This document shows positions 5,449 through 5,730 of a stretch of DNA of 5,730 bases, piece after piece. A program made the position numbers and the translations under genes. The stretch is from an uncultured Treponema sp. (GTDB lineage Bacteria > Spirochaetota > Spirochaetia > Treponematales > Treponemataceae). Positions within the stretch are counted from its first letter, which is position 1; each line of letters starts with the position of its first letter. The notes under the pieces were generated by a model, which was not told the DNA's origin, did no database searches, and was given only the letters and a program-made list of their open reading frames with translations. Location: the NCBI GenBank assembly GCA_937885235.1, contig CAKZZK010000121.1:1-5730 (forward strand). The letters are read 5' to 3'.

Positions 5449-5730
5449 TCATATTTCTGCCGAGGACACAATCATTCCATTGTCCTCTTGGGAATCCTCT
5501 ATCTTTGCGGAAAACACAATAATCATCTTGTAGCGCGGGAAAAGGCAGCAGCAGCGACCGATGACCGGTTCGTACTGCTCGAATGTCCATCCCTGCCGCG
5601 CCATCTGCCGTATCTTGCGCTCCACCGCAGGCCCGCGCAGCGTGCACGTGTACAGACCCGCGTTCACTTCTTCTACCGAGCCAGTTTCAAAAGTATTAGC
5701 GGTCTCGGCTAAAAAAAAGCTTCCCAATGT
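5449..5730 (-). CDS. Small protein with DUF4177-like pattern, probably 5'-partial
   Basis: The frame is open from the window edge to a TGA at 5449-5451. The core reads GLYTCTLRGPAVERKIRQMA, then RQGWTFEQYEPVIGRC and CCLFPRYKMIIVF. This is a beta strand, a helix carrying a conserved-looking xxMAxxGW and two further strands, resembling the DUF4177 type of small alpha-beta domains of unknown function. There is no signal peptide or membrane segment in the visible part. The start is uncertain: it may lie outside the window, or be the GTG at 5667. A run of eight T (minus strand, 5711-5718) just upstream could be the tail of another gene's terminator, which would favour the GTG. It ends 16 bp before the LRR gene on the same strand, so the two are probably one operon. 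Function unknown. Confidence 0.6.
   Translation of the reverse strand, partial: TLGSFFLAETANTFETGSVEEVNAGLYTCTLRGPAVERKIRQMARQGWTFEQYEPVIGRCCCLFPRYKMIIVFSAKIEDSQEDNGMIVSSAEI

Noticed and set aside
4678..5712. Several plus-strand open frames opposite the LRR gene
   Set aside because: They arise because the 69-bp repeat keeps antisense frames open; the minus frame has a signal peptide, ribosome binding site and LRR pattern.

Overview
The window reads as a mosaic from a gut- or rumen-type anaerobe community. The left part, about 1-1496, is moderately AT-rich. It carries two minus-strand genes that look like Firmicutes of the Lachnospiraceae type: the first 228 codons of a cytoplasmic GH13 alpha-glucosidase/amylase, cut by the window edge, and the C-terminal two thirds of an AAA-family ATPase. 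The ATPase has lost its N-terminus, including the Walker A loop, exactly where the sequence changes character at about 1486-1497. The taxon is inferred from remembered family sequences, not from a search.

From about 1500 the sequence is different. A GC-richer plus-strand gene (1548-2708) encodes a complete class II Fic protein with an N-terminal DUF4172-like region, a full Fic motif and the inhibitory Ser-x-x-x-Glu-Gly motif. Next comes about 400 bp without an intact gene (2709-3105). It holds a frameshifted remnant of a HigA-type antitoxin, a tiny minus-strand coding fragment and a 12-bp inverted repeat. Then an AT-rich minus-strand gene (3106-4047) encodes a stand-alone SIR2-like protein, a family common in antiphage NAD-depleting systems. 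Fic, a HigA remnant and SIR2 together look like a worn toxin-antitoxin or defence cluster. The association is inferred, and no shared operon is visible because Fic and SIR2 converge.

The right part (about 4081-5730) holds a GC-rich element of paired hairpins resembling a REP/BIME unit. A secreted BspA-type leucine-rich-repeat protein follows (4122-5432, minus), with a clear signal peptide and about 14 tandem 23-residue units. Its last dozen residues are encoded by the GC-rich element. Sixteen bases upstream of it ends a small protein (minus, probably 5'-partial) with a DUF4177-like pattern, so the two are probably one operon. The alanine-rich signal peptide and repeat style recall Verrucomicrobia/Lentisphaerae-type gut bacteria, but this is only an impression.

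The most important question is whether the change at about 1490 is a real insertion/recombination boundary or an assembly or amplification chimera. A 17-bp inverted repeat with one mismatch straddles that boundary and covers the Fic ribosome binding site. I see no rRNA, tRNA, CRISPR array or intact transposase.
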